Source: Methanarcanum sp963640855
GTDB taxonomy: Archaea; Thermoplasmatota; Thermoplasmata; Methanomassiliicoccales; Methanomethylophilaceae
DNA length: 31,885 nucleotides
Direction: 5' to 3'
Assembly (NCBI GenBank): GCA_963640855.1
Contig: CAVIAJ010000019.1
Span: forward strand, 1 to 31,885
Both the position numbers and the translations under genes were made by a program. The notes under the pieces were generated by a model that saw nothing but the letters and a program-made list of their open reading frames with translations, ran no database searches and was not told the origin of the DNA. Below, in pieces: positions 15,246 through 23,676 of the stretch (position 1 is its first letter; every line of letters starts with the position of its first letter).

Positions 15246-16398
15246 GGCCTTCCTTCATTCTGCGGAGGGCCTCTTTTATCCTCGGAACCGGCTGTGTGAC
15301 GGTCATTCTCACATAACCTTCCGCCGACTCGCCGAATCCGGAACCGGGTGTGACCACGATACCGAGATCGAGCATCTTCTCCGTAAATTCCAAAGATGTT
15401 TTGCATTTGGAGTCAAACCAAATATAGAACGTACCCTTGGGCATCTTTACGTCGAATCCCAATTCCCTCAGACCGTTGACGAGTACTTCCCTTCTTTCGC
15501 AGTATTCGGCCATGTTCTTTCTGACGTCTTCGGGTGCCTCGCCGTGTTCGCCGTACATACTCAGTGCTTTTACCGCTGCTTTCTGAATGAAGATAGGTGC
15601 TCCGGAATCGATCTGTCCTTTGCATTTCTTCAGTCCTGCGATCAAATCGGGATGTCCTACCGCATATCCGAGTCTGAATCCGGTCATGTTGAATGTCTTT
15701 GAGAACGAACCGAACTCGATTGCATTTTCTCCTACTTCGAGAATAGAAGGTGCCTGATATCCGTCGTATGTCATCTCGCAGTATGCATCATCGACACAGA
15801 GAATCGTGTTGTTTTCCTGACACCAATCGTAAACTTTCTTCAGGTATGCCTTGTCGCATGTCGCACCTGTAGGATTGTTCGGGTAATTGATGTACAGCAT
15901 CTTTGCGCCTTTGGGGCATTCGTTTACGTCAAGCAGCCAATCTTTTTCGGCTCTCAGAGGGATTTTCACGCATTTCGCTTCGTTGAAAATGGTGGATGCT
16001 CCCGAATATACAGGATAACCGGGGCTGGGTGCGATGATTGTCTCTCCCGGATTTACAAAGGACTGTGCGATGTTGAAGATCGCTTCTTTCGATCCTATTG
16101 TTATACAAACCTGTGTATCGGGATTTACCGTTACGTTGTATCTCTTTCTGTACCAATCTGCAACGGCTATTCTCAGTTCCCTTTCGCCTGCGGACGAGGA
16201 ATATTTCTGATTCGCATTGATGTGTGCTTCTTTACACATCTCATCTACGATTGCTCCCGGAGTGGGGAGATCGGGATCCCCTATTCCGAAATCGATGATA
16301 TCGATACCTTCCGCCCTTTTCTTGGCGGTCATTTCCTCCAATCTCACGAAGAGATACGGAGGGAGTCTCTGCAGTCTCTCTGCAAATTCATAGTTCAT
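15223..16398 (-). CDS. dapL: LL-diaminopimelate aminotransferase
   Basis: A 391-residue class I/II PLP aminotransferase, converting tetrahydrodipicolinate directly to LL-diaminopimelate with glutamate as donor. Visible motifs: the substrate-entry region GIGDPDLPTP (38-47), NYPNNPTGA (171-179), DDAYCEM around 203-209, and the PLP lysine K234 in SFSKTFNMTGFRLGY. Placement as the last gene of a lysine operon that has dapA, dapB and dapF but no dapC, dapD or dapE supports DapL over other aminotransferases. A GTG at 16404 is in frame, but the ATG at 16398 is preferred because GAGGTG sits five bases before it, formed from the last codons of dapF. Confidence 0.92.
   Translation of the reverse strand: MNYEFAERLQRLPPYLFVRLEEMTAKKRAEGIDIIDFGIGDPDLPTPGAIVDEMCKEAHINANQKYSSSAGERELRIAVADWYRKRYNVTVNPDTQVCITIGSKEAIFNIAQSFVNPGETIIAPSPGYPVYSGASTIFNEAKCVKIPLRAEKDWLLDVNECPKGAKMLYINYPNNPTGATCDKAYLKKVYDWCQENNTILCVDDAYCEMTYDGYQAPSILEVGENAIEFGSFSKTFNMTGFRLGYAVGHPDLIAGLKKCKGQIDSGAPIFIQKAAVKALSMYGEHGEAPEDVRKNMAEYCERREVLVNGLRELGFDVKMPKGTFYIWFDSKCKTSLEFTEKMLDLGIVVTPGSGFGESAEGYVRMTVTQPVPRIKEALRRMKEGLSQSFFP
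15244..15273 (+). terminator. Hairpin and T run inside the end of dapL
   Basis: GAGGCCTTCC (15244-15253) pairs with GGAGGGCCTC (15264-15273) with one G-U pair, followed by TTTTA. It begins at the stop codon of the surface-protein gene but lies within the last codons of the convergent dapL, so one stretch serves as terminator on plus and coding sequence on minus. Confidence 0.65.
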
Positions 16399-16400
16399 AT

Positions 16401-17219
16401 TCACACCTCGTAATCCCCTGCATAAACGAACGTTGCAGGGCCTTCCATCATGACATATTTCAGATCTTTATCGACGGTTATCCTCAGCCATCCTCCGGGG
16501 AGTTCGACGTCGATCGGTTCGTTAAATGAAACCAAACCGTTCAGTGCGGCTGCGGTTGTTACGGCACATGCGCCTGTTCCGCAGGCTAAGGTCCATGCCG
16601 CTCCGCGTTCGTAGACGCGGATGTGGATTTTGTTATCTTTTACTTTCACGAATTCCACGTTTGTTTTCATGGGAAATACTTTGTGACATTCCAATATCGG
16701 ACCGAGAACGTCTGTTTTTTCTTCGGATAATTCATCGAATGTGACAAAATGGGGATTTCCCATCGATACACAGTATCCCGTTACGCCGCCTTCTTTTGTT
16801 TCGACGGTTAACTTTCCGGATGAACCCATGCCGGGTGAACCCGGCATGGGTTCGCCCATGTTGACCGTGACAGTCTTCACTTTGCTGTTTTCCGTGTCGA
16901 CTTTTACCTTCAGATTGCCTCTGAGTGTGTGTATAACAAATTCCTTTCCGGAAACAATTCCGTAATCGTATGCGTATTTCGCGACGCATCTGATTCCGTT
17001 ACCGCACATCTCCGCCTCGCTTCCGTCGGCGTTGATTATTCTCATTGTGATGTCGGAACCGTCTTCTCCCGGCATAACATAAAGAACACCGTCGGCTCCG
17101 ATGCCGTAGTGTCTGTCACACATCTTTTTACATAATCCGGCATCGATCGGTAATTTGCCGTCGGTTCCGTCGAGAACGACGAAATCGTTTCCTATGCCCT
17201 GGTACTTGAAGAATCTCAT
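16401..17219 (-). CDS. dapF: Diaminopimelate epimerase
   Basis: A 272-residue PLP-independent epimerase turning LL- into meso-diaminopimelate. The two catalytic cysteines are C72 (AEMCGNGIRC) and C213 (LACGTGACAV). The N-terminus MRFFKYQGIGNDFVVLDG is the family signature and fixes the start at the ATG 17219, which overlaps the lysA stop (ATGA); the open frame extends further upstream into lysA but that part is a shadow. Residues about 122-134 (GEPMPGSPGMGSS) are encoded by a 14-bp perfect inverted repeat. It lies between lysA and dapL in the operon. Confidence 0.96.
   Translation of the reverse strand: MRFFKYQGIGNDFVVLDGTDGKLPIDAGLCKKMCDRHYGIGADGVLYVMPGEDGSDITMRIINADGSEAEMCGNGIRCVAKYAYDYGIVSGKEFVIHTLRGNLKVKVDTENSKVKTVTVNMGEPMPGSPGMGSSGKLTVETKEGGVTGYCVSMGNPHFVTFDELSEEKTDVLGPILECHKVFPMKTNVEFVKVKDNKIHIRVYERGAAWTLACGTGACAVTTAAALNGLVSFNEPIDVELPGGWLRITVDKDLKYVMMEGPATFVYAGDYEV
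16822..16853. repeat. 14-bp perfect inverted repeat inside dapF
   Basis: GAACCCATGCCGGG (16822-16835) and its exact complement (16840-16853) flank a TGAA loop. It encodes the segment MPGSPGMGSS of DapF on the minus strand. The stem is longer and more GC-rich than anything else inside the operon. Confidence 0.8.
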
Positions 17220-18487
17220 CTGAGTCTCTCCGGAATGATCTGATGTTTCCACAGATCTTCGACGGTTTCCGCACTTCTGATAAGTTCCGCATTACCGTCT
17301 TTTATCAATACTTCGGCACATAACGGCCTTGAATTGTATCTCGAAGACATTGAGAATCCGTACGCACCCGCATTGTATACGCAGAGAATATCCCCTTCTT
17401 TGGGGTCGGGAAGTATTCTGTCGTGTGCGATGTAGTCTCCGGATTCACAGATCGGGCCGACTACGTCGTATTTCGCGACACATGCTTTGTTGAACTTGTT
17501 GGCAAGTGCAACATGATGATATGAATCGTAGAATGCGGGACGGATCAGTGTGTTGAATCCTGCGTCTGTACCGACATACTTCTTGGTACCTGCGTCCTTG
17601 ACATCGTTTACGGTTGCAAGAAGAATTGTCGAATCGCATATGACGTACCTTCCGGGTTCGAGACAGATCTTCTTTACATCTGTTTCTTCGAGAATCATAT
17701 CTGTGATCTCCGCACCCAACTCGTCTACGTCGCATTCCTCTTCCTGAGGTTTGTACGGTACGCCGTATCCTCCGCCGATGTCGATGAATTCCAAATGAAT
17801 ATCCATCTCATCTCTCAGCCTGTTTGCGAATTCAGCGAGAACTTCCGTTACATCAAGGAACGGATCCACTGTGTTTCCTCCGGATCCCGTGTGGGCGTGA
17901 ATTCCTTTGATATCGAAACCCAATTCCTTTGCTCTGGCATATGTGTCCATGACTCTGTCGTAGGGGATACCGAATTTGGCTCCTTTACCTCCGGTCATGA
18001 CCTTTGCACCGTGTCCCGACGCTACGCCGGGAGTGATACGGAATGATAACGGGAATCCTCTGCATCTGTCTCCGAGGATTTTCGCCAATCTTTCCAATTC
18101 GCTTTCGGAGTCGATGTTAATCTTACATCCGGTGCCGACTACTTCCTTCAGTTCTTTATCGGAAACGTTTACACCAGTGTACATTATCCTGTCCGGTGAG
18201 AATCCGGCTTTGATACAGGTGAGAACTTCTCCTATGGATACGGCATCGATGTGACTGCCTTCCTGTTCGAGAATCCTCAGGATTGCGAGATTAGTGTTCG
18301 CTTTGCATGCGTAGTGAATCTCCGTTTCCATGAAACGGGAGAATGCACCGTAGATTCTGCGGTAGTTTTCTCTGAGTATTGTTTCATCGGTAACGTATAC
18401 GGGAGTGCCGAATTTTTCCGCAATCTCCGCTGCGGGCATACCGCCGAAGATCATTACTCCGTCTTTACCCTCGAAATCTCTCATCAT
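17216..18487 (-). CDS. lysA: Diaminopimelate decarboxylase
   Basis: A 423-residue PLP enzyme of fold type III that decarboxylates meso-diaminopimelate to lysine, the last step of the pathway. The PLP lysine is K62 in YACKANTN. Other landmarks: FRITPGVASGHGAKVMTGG, IHAHTGSGG, the phosphate-binding FIDIGGGYG, EPGRYVICDS, and the active-site Cys in GPICESGDY. The first ATG (18487) overlaps the aspartokinase stop by four bases; a second ATG follows immediately. Its neighbours in the operon are lysC upstream and dapF downstream. Confidence 0.96.
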   Translation of the reverse strand: MMRDFEGKDGVMIFGGMPAAEIAEKFGTPVYVTDETILRENYRRIYGAFSRFMETEIHYACKANTNLAILRILEQEGSHIDAVSIGEVLTCIKAGFSPDRIMYTGVNVSDKELKEVVGTGCKINIDSESELERLAKILGDRCRGFPLSFRITPGVASGHGAKVMTGGKGAKFGIPYDRVMDTYARAKELGFDIKGIHAHTGSGGNTVDPFLDVTEVLAEFANRLRDEMDIHLEFIDIGGGYGVPYKPQEEECDVDELGAEITDMILEETDVKKICLEPGRYVICDSTILLATVNDVKDAGTKKYVGTDAGFNTLIRPAFYDSYHHVALANKFNKACVAKYDVVGPICESGDYIAHDRILPDPKEGDILCVYNAGAYGFSMSSRYNSRPLCAEVLIKDGNAELIRSAETVEDLWKHQIIPERLR

Positions 18488-19848
18488 GCTTTGTCACCGT
18501 CGATGAAGTTCTTGTGTAAGGTCTTCACGACATTCGCTGCCATGTCTGTGGAAACTACGAAATTGAGACATACTTCGGATGCTCCTTCGGAAATCATCTC
18601 AACACTCGCTCCGACTTCTTTGACTGCTTTGAAGACATCTCCGCAGAATCCCACCCTGTGAAGCAGACCGTCTCCGACAGCGCAGATTAATGAGAAATTG
18701 CTTCTGACGTCTATTCTTTCGATATCGTTGTCGTCCAATTCGTTGAGATATTTCAGTGCCTTGTTGACATCGAGACTGTGAATGAGGAATGCAATCGAAG
18801 ACAGCGAAGTGGCTATTGCGTATATGACAATCTCCGCTTCCGCAAATTTTTCCATAATTCTTGCGACGGTTGCCTGTTTGTAGGATATTTCTCCGGAAAT
18901 GACTGTGAGTCTTGAAAGATCCATTTTCATGGCTACGCTCTTCAGTGCCGTGTCTCCGGGAGTCTTGATCTGATGGATCTGCGTACCGGGTTCGTCGGGT
19001 TTGTATGAATTTTTAACCCAAACTGGAATGTGTTTCATCCTTGCCGGTTCGATGGTTCTCGGGTGAAGGACTTTGGCACCGAAATGAGCCAGTTCCGCAG
19101 CTTCGTTGAAGTTCATTTCTCTGATGACGACTGCCGTGGGAACCAGCCTGGGGTCTGCGGACATGAATCCGTCGACATCGGTCCATGTTTCGATGGAGCC
19201 TGCGTCCAATGCGTTACCGATTGCCGCTGCTGCATAATCCGAACCTCCTCTTCCGAATGTGAGAGGCCTTCCTTCTTCGCTTACGCCGTAGAATCCCGTG
19301 ATTACGGGAATGAAGCCTTCATCCAATAACGGCCTGACATTCATATTCATCCTTGCGGCTGTTTTCTTCAAATCGCATGAACCGGAAAGCGGTTTTCCCA
19401 CTGCGAAAACACCTGCGGTTTCCGATGTAAGTGCAACGGATTTGTAACCGAGTGTGCGTATTGCGTATGATAACAGCAGCGAAGAGAATCTCTCTCCCTG
19501 CGATGTGACGTCGTCCGTGAAGTATCTGTCATCCTTCATTTTCGGATCCGTCAGTAATTTTCTGAATGCCGCGAAGCGTACTTCGAATTCTTCCAGGAAT
19601 TCGTCCATTAATTCTTCGGAAAGAATTTCCTTTGCCGTGTCGATGTGTTTCTCCCTGAATTGGGCGAATACGGATTCCATGTCCGCTGTCGGATCTTCCA
19701 CCGCATGTACAAGGAAGTTCGTGATACCCGACATAGCGGAAACCACGACAACTTTCTTTCCTTTCTCACGCGTGATGATTCCCGCGGATCTCATAATCGC
19801 TTCCGCGGAACCTACGCTTGTTCCTCCGAACTTAAGAACCGTAATCAT
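18484..19848 (-). CDS. lysC: Aspartate kinase
   Basis: A 454-residue kinase that phosphorylates aspartate, the first step to lysine, threonine and methionine. The N-terminus VLKFGGTSVGSAEAI carries the KFGGTS motif; GFYGVSEEGRPLTFGRGGSDYAAA and TWTDVDGFMSADPRLV are the aspartate/ATP-binding loops. Two C-terminal ACT domains occupy about residues 310-450 (LTVISGEISYKQATVARIMEKF and ICAVGDGLLHRVGFCGDVFKAV), so feedback control, probably by lysine given the operon, is expected. ATG 19848 overlaps the dapB stop. The next enzyme, aspartate-semialdehyde dehydrogenase, is not in this window. Confidence 0.96.
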   Translation of the reverse strand: MITVLKFGGTSVGSAEAIMRSAGIITREKGKKVVVVSAMSGITNFLVHAVEDPTADMESVFAQFREKHIDTAKEILSEELMDEFLEEFEVRFAAFRKLLTDPKMKDDRYFTDDVTSQGERFSSLLLSYAIRTLGYKSVALTSETAGVFAVGKPLSGSCDLKKTAARMNMNVRPLLDEGFIPVITGFYGVSEEGRPLTFGRGGSDYAAAAIGNALDAGSIETWTDVDGFMSADPRLVPTAVVIREMNFNEAAELAHFGAKVLHPRTIEPARMKHIPVWVKNSYKPDEPGTQIHQIKTPGDTALKSVAMKMDLSRLTVISGEISYKQATVARIMEKFAEAEIVIYAIATSLSSIAFLIHSLDVNKALKYLNELDDNDIERIDVRSNFSLICAVGDGLLHRVGFCGDVFKAVKEVGASVEMISEGASEVCLNFVVSTDMAANVVKTLHKNFIDGDKA

Positions 19849-20621
19849 AAGCCGAACACCTCATCCATAGAATGCATCTTGCCATCCCTTCTGTCGGCGA
19901 TCCATCTCACAGTGTCGATACATCCGACCGCGAACACCTCACGGGAGACTGCTCTGTGCTTAAGTTCCAGTGTTTCCATTCCGCCGCCGAACATGACGGC
20001 ATGGTCACCGTAGACATCACCTGCTCTGACCGAGTGAATGCATATTTCATTACCTCTTTCACCCGTTACGCCGTGTCTGCCGTATTCTAAATCGTCTATT
20101 CCCGTCACAGACTGCATCCTGCGTACCGCCTCCGCGGCGGTACCCGAGGGCGCGTCTTTCTTGTGACGGTGGTGTGTTTCGATAACTTCGATATCGTATC
20201 CTTTCAGTGCGTCTGCCATTATGCCGCAAATTTTCCAGAACACGTTGACTCCTCTCGAGAAGTTTGCCGAAACTATTCCGGAAACACCGTTTTCCGCGAC
20301 TGCGTCGGATAATTTTTGAATTACATCTTTGCCGATGCCTGTGGTACCTAAGATTACGTTCGTACCCGTTGCAGGTACATCCGCTATGATTTCCGATGCG
20401 GCGGAAGGTGTTGTCAAATCGACATACACATCCGCGTTATCGAGTAATTTCATTAAATCACATGGTGCGGATGCTTTGATTCCGAACATTTCCTTCCCGA
20501 CGTTTCCGCCTCCGGCGGAAACGGTCGCTCCGACCAGATCGATATCTTCGGACTCCGCCGCGAGACCGCATACGAGACGGCCCAACCTTCCTGTCGCTCC
20601 TCCGACGACCAGATTGATCAT
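19845..20621 (-). CDS. dapB: 4-hydroxy-tetrahydrodipicolinate reductase
   Basis: A 258-residue NAD(P)H-dependent reductase. The N-terminal Rossmann motif is VVGGATGRLGRLV, the middle has LTTPSAASE and the LGTTG loop, and the catalytic region is ETHHRHKKDAPSGTA with H150, H151 and K155. It produces tetrahydrodipicolinate, the substrate of DapL encoded further along the operon. The start ATG 20621 overlaps the dapA stop by four bases. Confidence 0.96.
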   Translation of the reverse strand: MINLVVGGATGRLGRLVCGLAAESEDIDLVGATVSAGGGNVGKEMFGIKASAPCDLMKLLDNADVYVDLTTPSAASEIIADVPATGTNVILGTTGIGKDVIQKLSDAVAENGVSGIVSANFSRGVNVFWKICGIMADALKGYDIEVIETHHRHKKDAPSGTAAEAVRRMQSVTGIDDLEYGRHGVTGERGNEICIHSVRAGDVYGDHAVMFGGGMETLELKHRAVSREVFAVGCIDTVRWIADRRDGKMHSMDEVFGL

Positions 20622-21490
20622 ATCAATCCCAGTTTGGCGATGTCCATATCGAGTATGGGGCGGTACTTTGCCGATAATTCGGTCAGCGGCAGCCTGAGCT
20701 TACCGTTTCCGTATCCGAGTCTCTTCATTACGTACTTGATCGGTATCGGATTGGATTCTACGAACAGATCGCTGAACAGAGGCATCAGCTTGAAGTGGAT
20801 TTCCCTTGCTTCGAGATACCTCTCCTGCTTGCAGAGACCGATCATCTGGCTCATCGAACGGGGGCAGCAGTTTGCAGCCACTGAAATAACACCGTCGCAT
20901 CCCATTCCCATGAGTGCGAATGTGAGACCGTCGTCTCCCGAAAGTACCTCGAATCCCTTGGGCCTCCTGCAGAGAACCTCCTGAATCTGATTCACGTTTC
21001 CGCTTGCTTCCTTGATTGCGGCAATGTTGGGTAATTCCGCAAGCCTGAGTGTGGTTTCCGCACTGACGTTGCTTCCGGTCCTTCCCGGCACATTGTAAAC
21101 GATTAACGGAATATCGATAGCTTCGCTTACGGTTTTGTAGTGCTGATAGATGCCTTCCTGAGTCGGCTTGATGTAGTACGGCGAAATCGAAAGAATTCCG
21201 TCACATCCGAGATCTGCGGATGCCTTACTGAGATATACCGCCTCGGCGGTGGAGTTACTTCCGGCACCTGCGATGATTTTCGCACGTTTTGCCTGGTCTC
21301 TTACGATTTCCACAACGTGAATGTGTTCTTCGTGACTCAGCGTAGCGGATTCTCCGGTAGAACCGCAGGGAATGAGAACATTCGCTCCGTTCTCTTCCTG
21401 AAAGTCCACCAATCTCCTCAATCCGTCTTCGTCGACGGAACCGTCGTCTCTGAAAGGTGTAATCAATGCCGTTGCCATTCCGCCGAACAT
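20618..21490 (-). CDS. dapA: 4-hydroxy-tetrahydrodipicolinate synthase
   Basis: A 290-residue TIM-barrel aldolase that joins pyruvate and aspartate semialdehyde. The Schiff-base lysine is K160 (IAAIKEASGN), the proton-relay tyrosine Y132 (VYNVPGRTG), and the substrate loop GSTGE is at 43-47. It is the first enzyme gene after the regulator; its ATG (21490) overlaps the regulator's stop (TGATG). Confidence 0.96.
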   Translation of the reverse strand: MFGGMATALITPFRDDGSVDEDGLRRLVDFQEENGANVLIPCGSTGESATLSHEEHIHVVEIVRDQAKRAKIIAGAGSNSTAEAVYLSKASADLGCDGILSISPYYIKPTQEGIYQHYKTVSEAIDIPLIVYNVPGRTGSNVSAETTLRLAELPNIAAIKEASGNVNQIQEVLCRRPKGFEVLSGDDGLTFALMGMGCDGVISVAANCCPRSMSQMIGLCKQERYLEAREIHFKLMPLFSDLFVESNPIPIKYVMKRLGYGNGKLRLPLTELSAKYRPILDMDIAKLGLI

Positions 21491-21912
21491 CAGATCGCCC
21501 CCACGTGTTCCTTGAGGATCAGACGCGTACGTGTACTGATGATACTGTCGTAGTGTCTTACTTTCTCAATAATTTCATTCAGTTGGTGTGAAGATTCCAC
21601 ATCTACGATGGCGATGATGTCCTGATCGCCTGTAACTTCATACACCTCCGATACTCCGGAGTATTCCGCCAGTTCTCTTGCGATATCTTCCGTGTCGGTG
21701 TTGACGTCGATACGGATTTCGACCAACGCCTTAACGTTCTTCGAACTTGTCTTGATAGTGAATCCTCTGATGATTCCGCTCTCGGTAAGTCTGCGAACTC
21801 TGCTCCTGATTGTACCTTCGGACACGTTTAGTTTCGCGGCTATATCGACGAACGGACACCTGGAGTCCTTCTTGAGTATCTCCAATATGCGGTTGTCAAG
21901 GTTGTCTGTCAT
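21490..21912 (-). CDS. Lrp/AsnC-family regulator heading the lysine operon
   Basis: A 140-residue regulator. Residues about 6-55 form the helix-turn-helix (ILKKDSRCPFVDIAAKLNV, SEGTIRSRVRRLTESGII), and the rest is the RAM/ACT-like ligand-binding domain (VKALVEIRIDVNTD, VSEVYEVTGDQDIIAIVDVES). As the first gene of the lysine operon, overlapping dapA, it is a good candidate for a lysine-responsive regulator in the manner of archaeal LysM, although LysM regulates the alpha-aminoadipate route. An AGGAG site precedes the ATG. Confidence 0.92.
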   Translation of the reverse strand: MTDNLDNRILEILKKDSRCPFVDIAAKLNVSEGTIRSRVRRLTESGIIRGFTIKTSSKNVKALVEIRIDVNTDTEDIARELAEYSGVSEVYEVTGDQDIIAIVDVESSHQLNEIIEKVRHYDSIISTRTRLILKEHVGAI

Positions 21913-21935
21913 ATTACCGATGCTCCTTTGATTCC

Positions 21936-21966
21936 GTATTTAAGATACGCATCGGATATATTAATC
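21936..21966 (-). promoter_or_regulatory. Promoter of the lysine operon
   Basis: Upstream of the Lrp-like gene, reading the minus strand, are attaatatatcc (21966-21955) and cttaaatac (about 21945-21936). Either can serve as TATA box; the first would give a leader of about 20 bases that includes the AGGAG ribosome site. If the regulator controls its own operon, an operator should overlap here, but I see no clear palindrome. Confidence 0.5.
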
Positions 21967-22026
21967 TATTATCAAATGTGACATTATTTCTACGATATGC
22001 AGTTACATTTTCTGAATTTTTGCGAA

Positions 22027-22296
22027 TCAATTCATCATCATTACGGATATCGTCATGTTTATGACGGATATCAAAATAAGAACGAGAGCAACCGCAACCC
22101 ACTGTTTTTCCTTCTTTTTGATAAGACATCCCGTTGTTACGATTACACCGAATAAGGGACATACAATCAGCAATGCGATTCCCGCATAAAGTACGGTTTC
22201 CGTTACTCCCGTAAGATCCAATGTGAGTCCTATTACTATGAATATAATACTTACAATAACGGAGATCTTCATCACTTTGGCTGTGAGCTGTTCCAT
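22027..22296 (-). CDS. DUF1634 small membrane protein
   Basis: An 89-residue protein with three hydrophobic segments (about 12-30, 36-58 and 67-87), starting MEQLTAKVMKISVIVS. This is the pattern of DUF1634, a small membrane family regularly found next to TauE/SafE permeases in archaea. The open frame extends upstream into the permease gene, but the ATG at 22296, two bases after the permease stop, is the logical start. It is probably an accessory subunit of the transporter. Confidence 0.82.
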   Translation of the reverse strand: MEQLTAKVMKISVIVSIIFIVIGLTLDLTGVTETVLYAGIALLIVCPLFGVIVTTGCLIKKKEKQWVAVALVLILISVINMTISVMMMN

Positions 22297-22298
22297 AT

Positions 22299-23111
22299 TC
22301 ACAGGACACCACCTGCCTGAAGCAACATGACTGCAGCTATTATTATCACAAGAATTGAGAAATATCTCTTCAGCGAAGACGTATCGAATCTTCTCGAAAG
22401 ACGGCTTCCGAACATCGCACCGAGGAATGTACCTATTGCGACGAATCCCGCAATCTGAAGATCGACATGACCGCTCAGGAAATAGAGAATGGAACCGGAG
22501 AAAGCGGTTATGCCTATCATATAGTTGCTTGTGGCGGTTGCCGCTTTCATCGGGACTTTCATGACCATGTTCATAACGGGAACTTTGATCAGTCCGCCTC
22601 CGACGCCGGTCATGGACGAAATTATTCCCGCTACGATACATGTTGAAAATCCGAGTTTTTTGTGTTCTATGTCGTAATGAACAACCTTATCGTTTTTCAG
22701 ATCGTTGTACGTGAACTCTCCTTCTCCTTTATCCTCGATATCCGCGGAAGGATTGATGAGCATCTTCACCGCAGTGAGAATCAATACCGCGGAGAAAACA
22801 AGCATAATCGCCCAGCTTTCCATTGCAAGAGCTAAAAATACACCTATAACAGAACCTATTACGGTTGTTATTTCAAGCAATAGGCCCAAACGGATGTTGG
22901 TTACGCCTTTTTCCATGTAATATACGGTGCCGCCTACGGAAGTTGCGACTATTCCCACAAGACTTACCGCCGCGGCATCCGCCGCGGACAGACCGTAACA
23001 TACGGTCAGCAGCGGTACGATAATTATGCCTCCCCCTATGCCGAACAAAGCTCCAAGGAGGCCTGCGGTCAGACCTACGATTATCAGTGATAGCAACAGG
23101 ATGAGTTCCAT
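22299..23111 (-). CDS. TauE/SafE (TSUP) family permease
   Basis: A 270-residue membrane protein with about eight membrane segments in two similar halves. Each half has a glycine-rich motif: GALFGIGGGIIIVPLL near residue 21 and SSMTGVGGGLIKVPVM near 165. Members move sulfite, sulfonates, sulfoacetate or related organic anions; the substrate cannot be told here. A soluble loop (about 118-150) separates the halves. It forms a two-gene operon with the DUF1634 gene. No sulfur-metabolism gene is adjacent. Confidence 0.9.
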   Translation of the reverse strand: MELILLLSLIIVGLTAGLLGALFGIGGGIIIVPLLTVCYGLSAADAAAVSLVGIVATSVGGTVYYMEKGVTNIRLGLLLEITTVIGSVIGVFLALAMESWAIMLVFSAVLILTAVKMLINPSADIEDKGEGEFTYNDLKNDKVVHYDIEHKKLGFSTCIVAGIISSMTGVGGGLIKVPVMNMVMKVPMKAATATSNYMIGITAFSGSILYFLSGHVDLQIAGFVAIGTFLGAMFGSRLSRRFDTSSLKRYFSILVIIIAAVMLLQAGGVL

Positions 23112-23201
23112 GAAATCATGTGAATGATTCGGATGATATTATTGTTATGAAGAAACAGAGAAGAATTTTTGCCGGAAAAACATTTGATTTTACTTCGGGA
23201 G

Positions 23202-23233
23202 GACGGCGGCACTACGGAGGCGGTGCCGCCGTC
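23202..23233 (-). terminator. 11-bp hairpin at the 3' end of the winged-helix gene
   Basis: GACGGCGGCAC (23202-23212) pairs perfectly with GTGCCGCCGTC (23223-23233). The hairpin overlaps the last codons and the TAG stop of the minus-strand regulator. T runs follow some distance away rather than at once, so it may be a terminator or a 3' stabiliser. Confidence 0.55.
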
Positions 23234-23556
23234 ATATCCGAAGACCTGAGTAAATTCTGTTTGTCTGGGAAGAATCGTTGCTTCTGTACGTCACTGGTAC
23301 GGAGGAGATCTTCGATTTCAGACAGATGCTGAGACACCGTCAGTCCGACGGGGGTCAGTTCTACCATGGTCGGCGGGCCCTTCCTCATAACGATAAGACC
23401 GTTGTCCTGCAAGATGTCGAGTTTCTCTACCATTCTCGGACTCTTGGACACGTTCTCATACACATCCATTTTCCTGGATGAACCGTTCTTAAGGAGAAAG
23501 AGTAAGATCGACATCATGGACCTCTCTTCTATCACACGCAGATTGTATCCGTTCAT
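23212..23556 (-). CDS. Small winged-helix regulator
   Basis: A 114-residue archaeal winged-helix protein. Helices RVIEERSMMSILLFLLKNG, KMDVYENVSKSPRMVEKLDILQDNG and a wing IVMRKGPPTMVELT are followed by a dimerisation-like helix VSQHLSEIEDLL. A paralogue lies just upstream at 23677-24071. The start at 23556 is supported by the matching N-terminus of the paralogue. The gene ends in TAG, the only amber stop I found among the genes here. If UAG were read through, translation would go on for about 34 codons to a TGA. The ligand and target are unknown. Confidence 0.78.
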   Translation of the reverse strand: MNGYNLRVIEERSMMSILLFLLKNGSSRKMDVYENVSKSPRMVEKLDILQDNGLIVMRKGPPTMVELTPVGLTVSQHLSEIEDLLRTSDVQKQRFFPDKQNLLRSSDMTAAPPP

Positions 23557-23624
23557 AAACGACTACCTGTTCCGTTCTCCCTGTGTATTTCAATTGCCTG
23601 TCTGCACCCGAATCACAGACAGAA

Positions 23625-23654
23625 AAACTGCGGCGAACACGGAAGCCGCAGTTT
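23625..23654 (-). terminator. Hairpin and T run after the frameshifted regulator
   Basis: AAACTGCGGC (23625-23634) and GCCGCAGTTT (23645-23654) form a perfect 10-bp stem with a 10-base loop. On the minus strand it ends in TTTTTCTGTC. It is 23 bases past the stop of the 23677 gene, so it fits an intrinsic terminator of that transcript. Confidence 0.7.
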
Positions 23655-23676
23655 CTCTGCCGTAATCCCGGAGATG

